Shown here in pieces: positions 5,651-6,559 of a stretch of DNA of 6,559 nt. Source of the stretch: Calditrichota bacterium (lineage in GTDB: Bacteria > Zhuqueibacterota > Zhuqueibacteria > Zhuqueibacterales > Geothermadaptataceae); the NCBI GenBank assembly GCA_008501545.1, contig QQUM01000068.1, positions 1-6,559 on the forward strand, given 5' to 3'. The notes below the pieces were generated by a model. It had not been told where the DNA came from. It ran no database searches and was given only the letters and a program-made list of their open reading frames with translations. The translations under genes and the position numbers were made by a program. Numbering within the stretch: position 1 is the first letter of the stretch; every line of letters begins with the position of its first letter.

Positions 5651-6559
5651 CTATTTCAACAACAGAATCTTGCGCACTGCTGTTTGCTGCCCAGCGATCA
5701 GATGCACGAAATAGACACCACTTGCCACCTGTCTTTCTGCATCGTTTTTTCCGCTCCAAACAAACCGATGTTCACCTGCAGCAAGTTGATGCGCAAGCAA
5801 TGTTTTAACCAACACGCCCTTGGCGTTATAAATCTTCACGCTGGCGTGTTCCTGCTGTGGCAGGTAAAATGCAATTGTCGTTTGCGGATTGAATGGATTG
5901 GGATAATTGGGCAACAAGGCGAAAGCCGCGGGTACATTGTTACGAATTGTCGTGTCATTTAATTGTTCAACGACAACTTTTCCGGCTCCCTGACCGGCCT
6001 GGTCATAGAGCACAACATTGTCCCATTGTGTGTGCCCGGCGGCATTGCCGCGCAAGCCAAGTCCGCCGGATGAAAATGTGTTGTCGGTCACGTGCAGGAT
6101 CAAGCTGTAACCACTGCCGGAATCAATATACACCTTCAGCACAGTGCCCGATGCATCCACTTTAAGTGAATAAGTTTTTCCCGTTGCAATCGTCTCTCCG
6201 ATACCGGCGCCGCCCAGTTTGCTAAAACCGCCGTTTTGAATTTTGCCAAGAACAACCGCCCAGGTCGAGGTCGCACTCTGCCCTTCCTCGAGATACACGG
6301 TGTAGTAATTATTGTTGTCTTGTTTGCGAAAAAACACCCCGGCCTGATGCGCGGTTGTGGATGGAAAACACACCTCACATGACAAAGTAAAATCTGCAAG
6401 AGATTGGCCATCGATTTCCAGCAGTTGCTCACCACCACTAAAACCTTTCATCCAGGTGGAACCCGCATCGCTGACAGCGGCCCAGAACCAGGCACCGGCT
6501 TTTAACGCTGTCCAGACGCCACTATCTGGCAAATCCCCGACGTCGTATCCCTGGAAGTC
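5651..6559 (-). CDS. C-terminal part of a secreted LamG/concanavalin-like protein with sorting domain, 5' end outside the window
   Basis: 302 codons are visible and the frame is open through the right edge, so the true start is not in the window. An internal TTG at 6532 is not a convincing start. Residues 1-187 look like a jelly-roll domain of the LamG/DUF1080 type. They begin with a DFQGYDVGDLP stretch common at the start of such modules, then GVFFRKQDNNNYYTVYLEE, a K/I-rich strand and GLGLRGNAAGHTQWDNVVLYD (visible residues about 167-187, the typical last strands). A short variable linker follows, then NYPNPFNP (218-225) and an FlgD-like/type IX sorting domain ending RKILLLK. Such modules often form the carbohydrate-binding tail of larger polysaccharide-degrading enzymes, so a catalytic domain may lie upstream; that is inference. 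It is separated from the GH16-like gene by 184 bp holding a terminator and a promoter candidate, so the two are probably transcribed separately. Confidence 0.8.
   Translation of the reverse strand, partial: DFQGYDVGDLPDSGVWTALKAGAWFWAAVSDAGSTWMKGFSGGEQLLEIDGQSLADFTLSCEVCFPSTTAHQAGVFFRKQDNNNYYTVYLEEGQSATSTWAVVLGKIQNGGFSKLGGAGIGETIATGKTYSLKVDASGTVLKVYIDSGSGYSLILHVTDNTFSSGGLGLRGNAAGHTQWDNVVLYDQAGQGAGKVVVEQLNDTTIRNNVPAAFALLPNYPNPFNPQTTIAFYLPQQEHASVKIYNAKGVLVKTLLAHQLAAGEHRFVWSGKNDAERQVASGVYFVHLIAGQQTAVRKILLLK

Noticed and set aside
4456..5962. Plus-strand open frames of 82-163 codons opposite the secreted-protein genes
   Set aside because: They are antisense to clear genes with signal peptide and domain signatures, and their translations show no recognisable features.

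Overview
All recognisable genes in this window lie on the minus strand. They are the open-ended remainder of a secreted protein at the right edge, a secreted GH16-like protein, a lipoprotein serine hydrolase of the beta-lactamase fold, and a large Lhr-type superfamily 2 helicase that runs off the left edge. The organism is most likely a member of the FCB superphylum outside the classical Bacteroidetes (Calditrichota, KSB1, Ignavibacteria or Marinimicrobia type). Two neighbouring secreted proteins end in the NYPNPF-type C-terminal domain of the FlgD-like/type IX secretion sorting family. The exact phylum cannot be fixed from this stretch.

Layout from right to left, which is the direction of transcription. 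(1) 6559-5651: C-terminal 302 codons of a secreted protein with a concanavalin/LamG-like beta-sandwich and a sorting domain; its start lies outside the window. (2) 5650-5467: intergenic, with a terminator-like hairpin, a perfect 13-bp-stem inverted repeat and a candidate promoter. (3) 5466-4372: a complete signal-peptide protein with a GH16-like fold (EIDIEF motif) and its own sorting domain. (4) 4371-4143: AT-rich intergenic DNA with a small perfect palindrome that may be an operator. (5) 4142-2955: a complete lipoprotein with the SxxK and YxN motifs of class C beta-lactamase-like hydrolases; TTG start behind a strong ribosome binding site. (6) 2954-2874: a short gap with a candidate promoter. 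(7) 2873-1: the helicase, with GTG start and all helicase motifs intact; its C-terminus lies beyond the left edge.

The secreted proteins point to handling of extracellular polysaccharide or other surface polymers. The helicase is a housekeeping nucleic-acid repair protein and has no evident functional link to them. The most notable signal is inside the helicase gene. Two unrelated repeat-like DNA elements sit in its coding sequence without breaking the reading frame: a compound palindromic block at about 820-961, containing a perfect 40-bp palindrome, and a short REP-like motif at 1921-1944. Both fall in surface linkers of the protein. This resembles the in-frame palindromic elements known from Rickettsia and is the best candidate here for something undescribed. 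The rest of the window looks ordinary.
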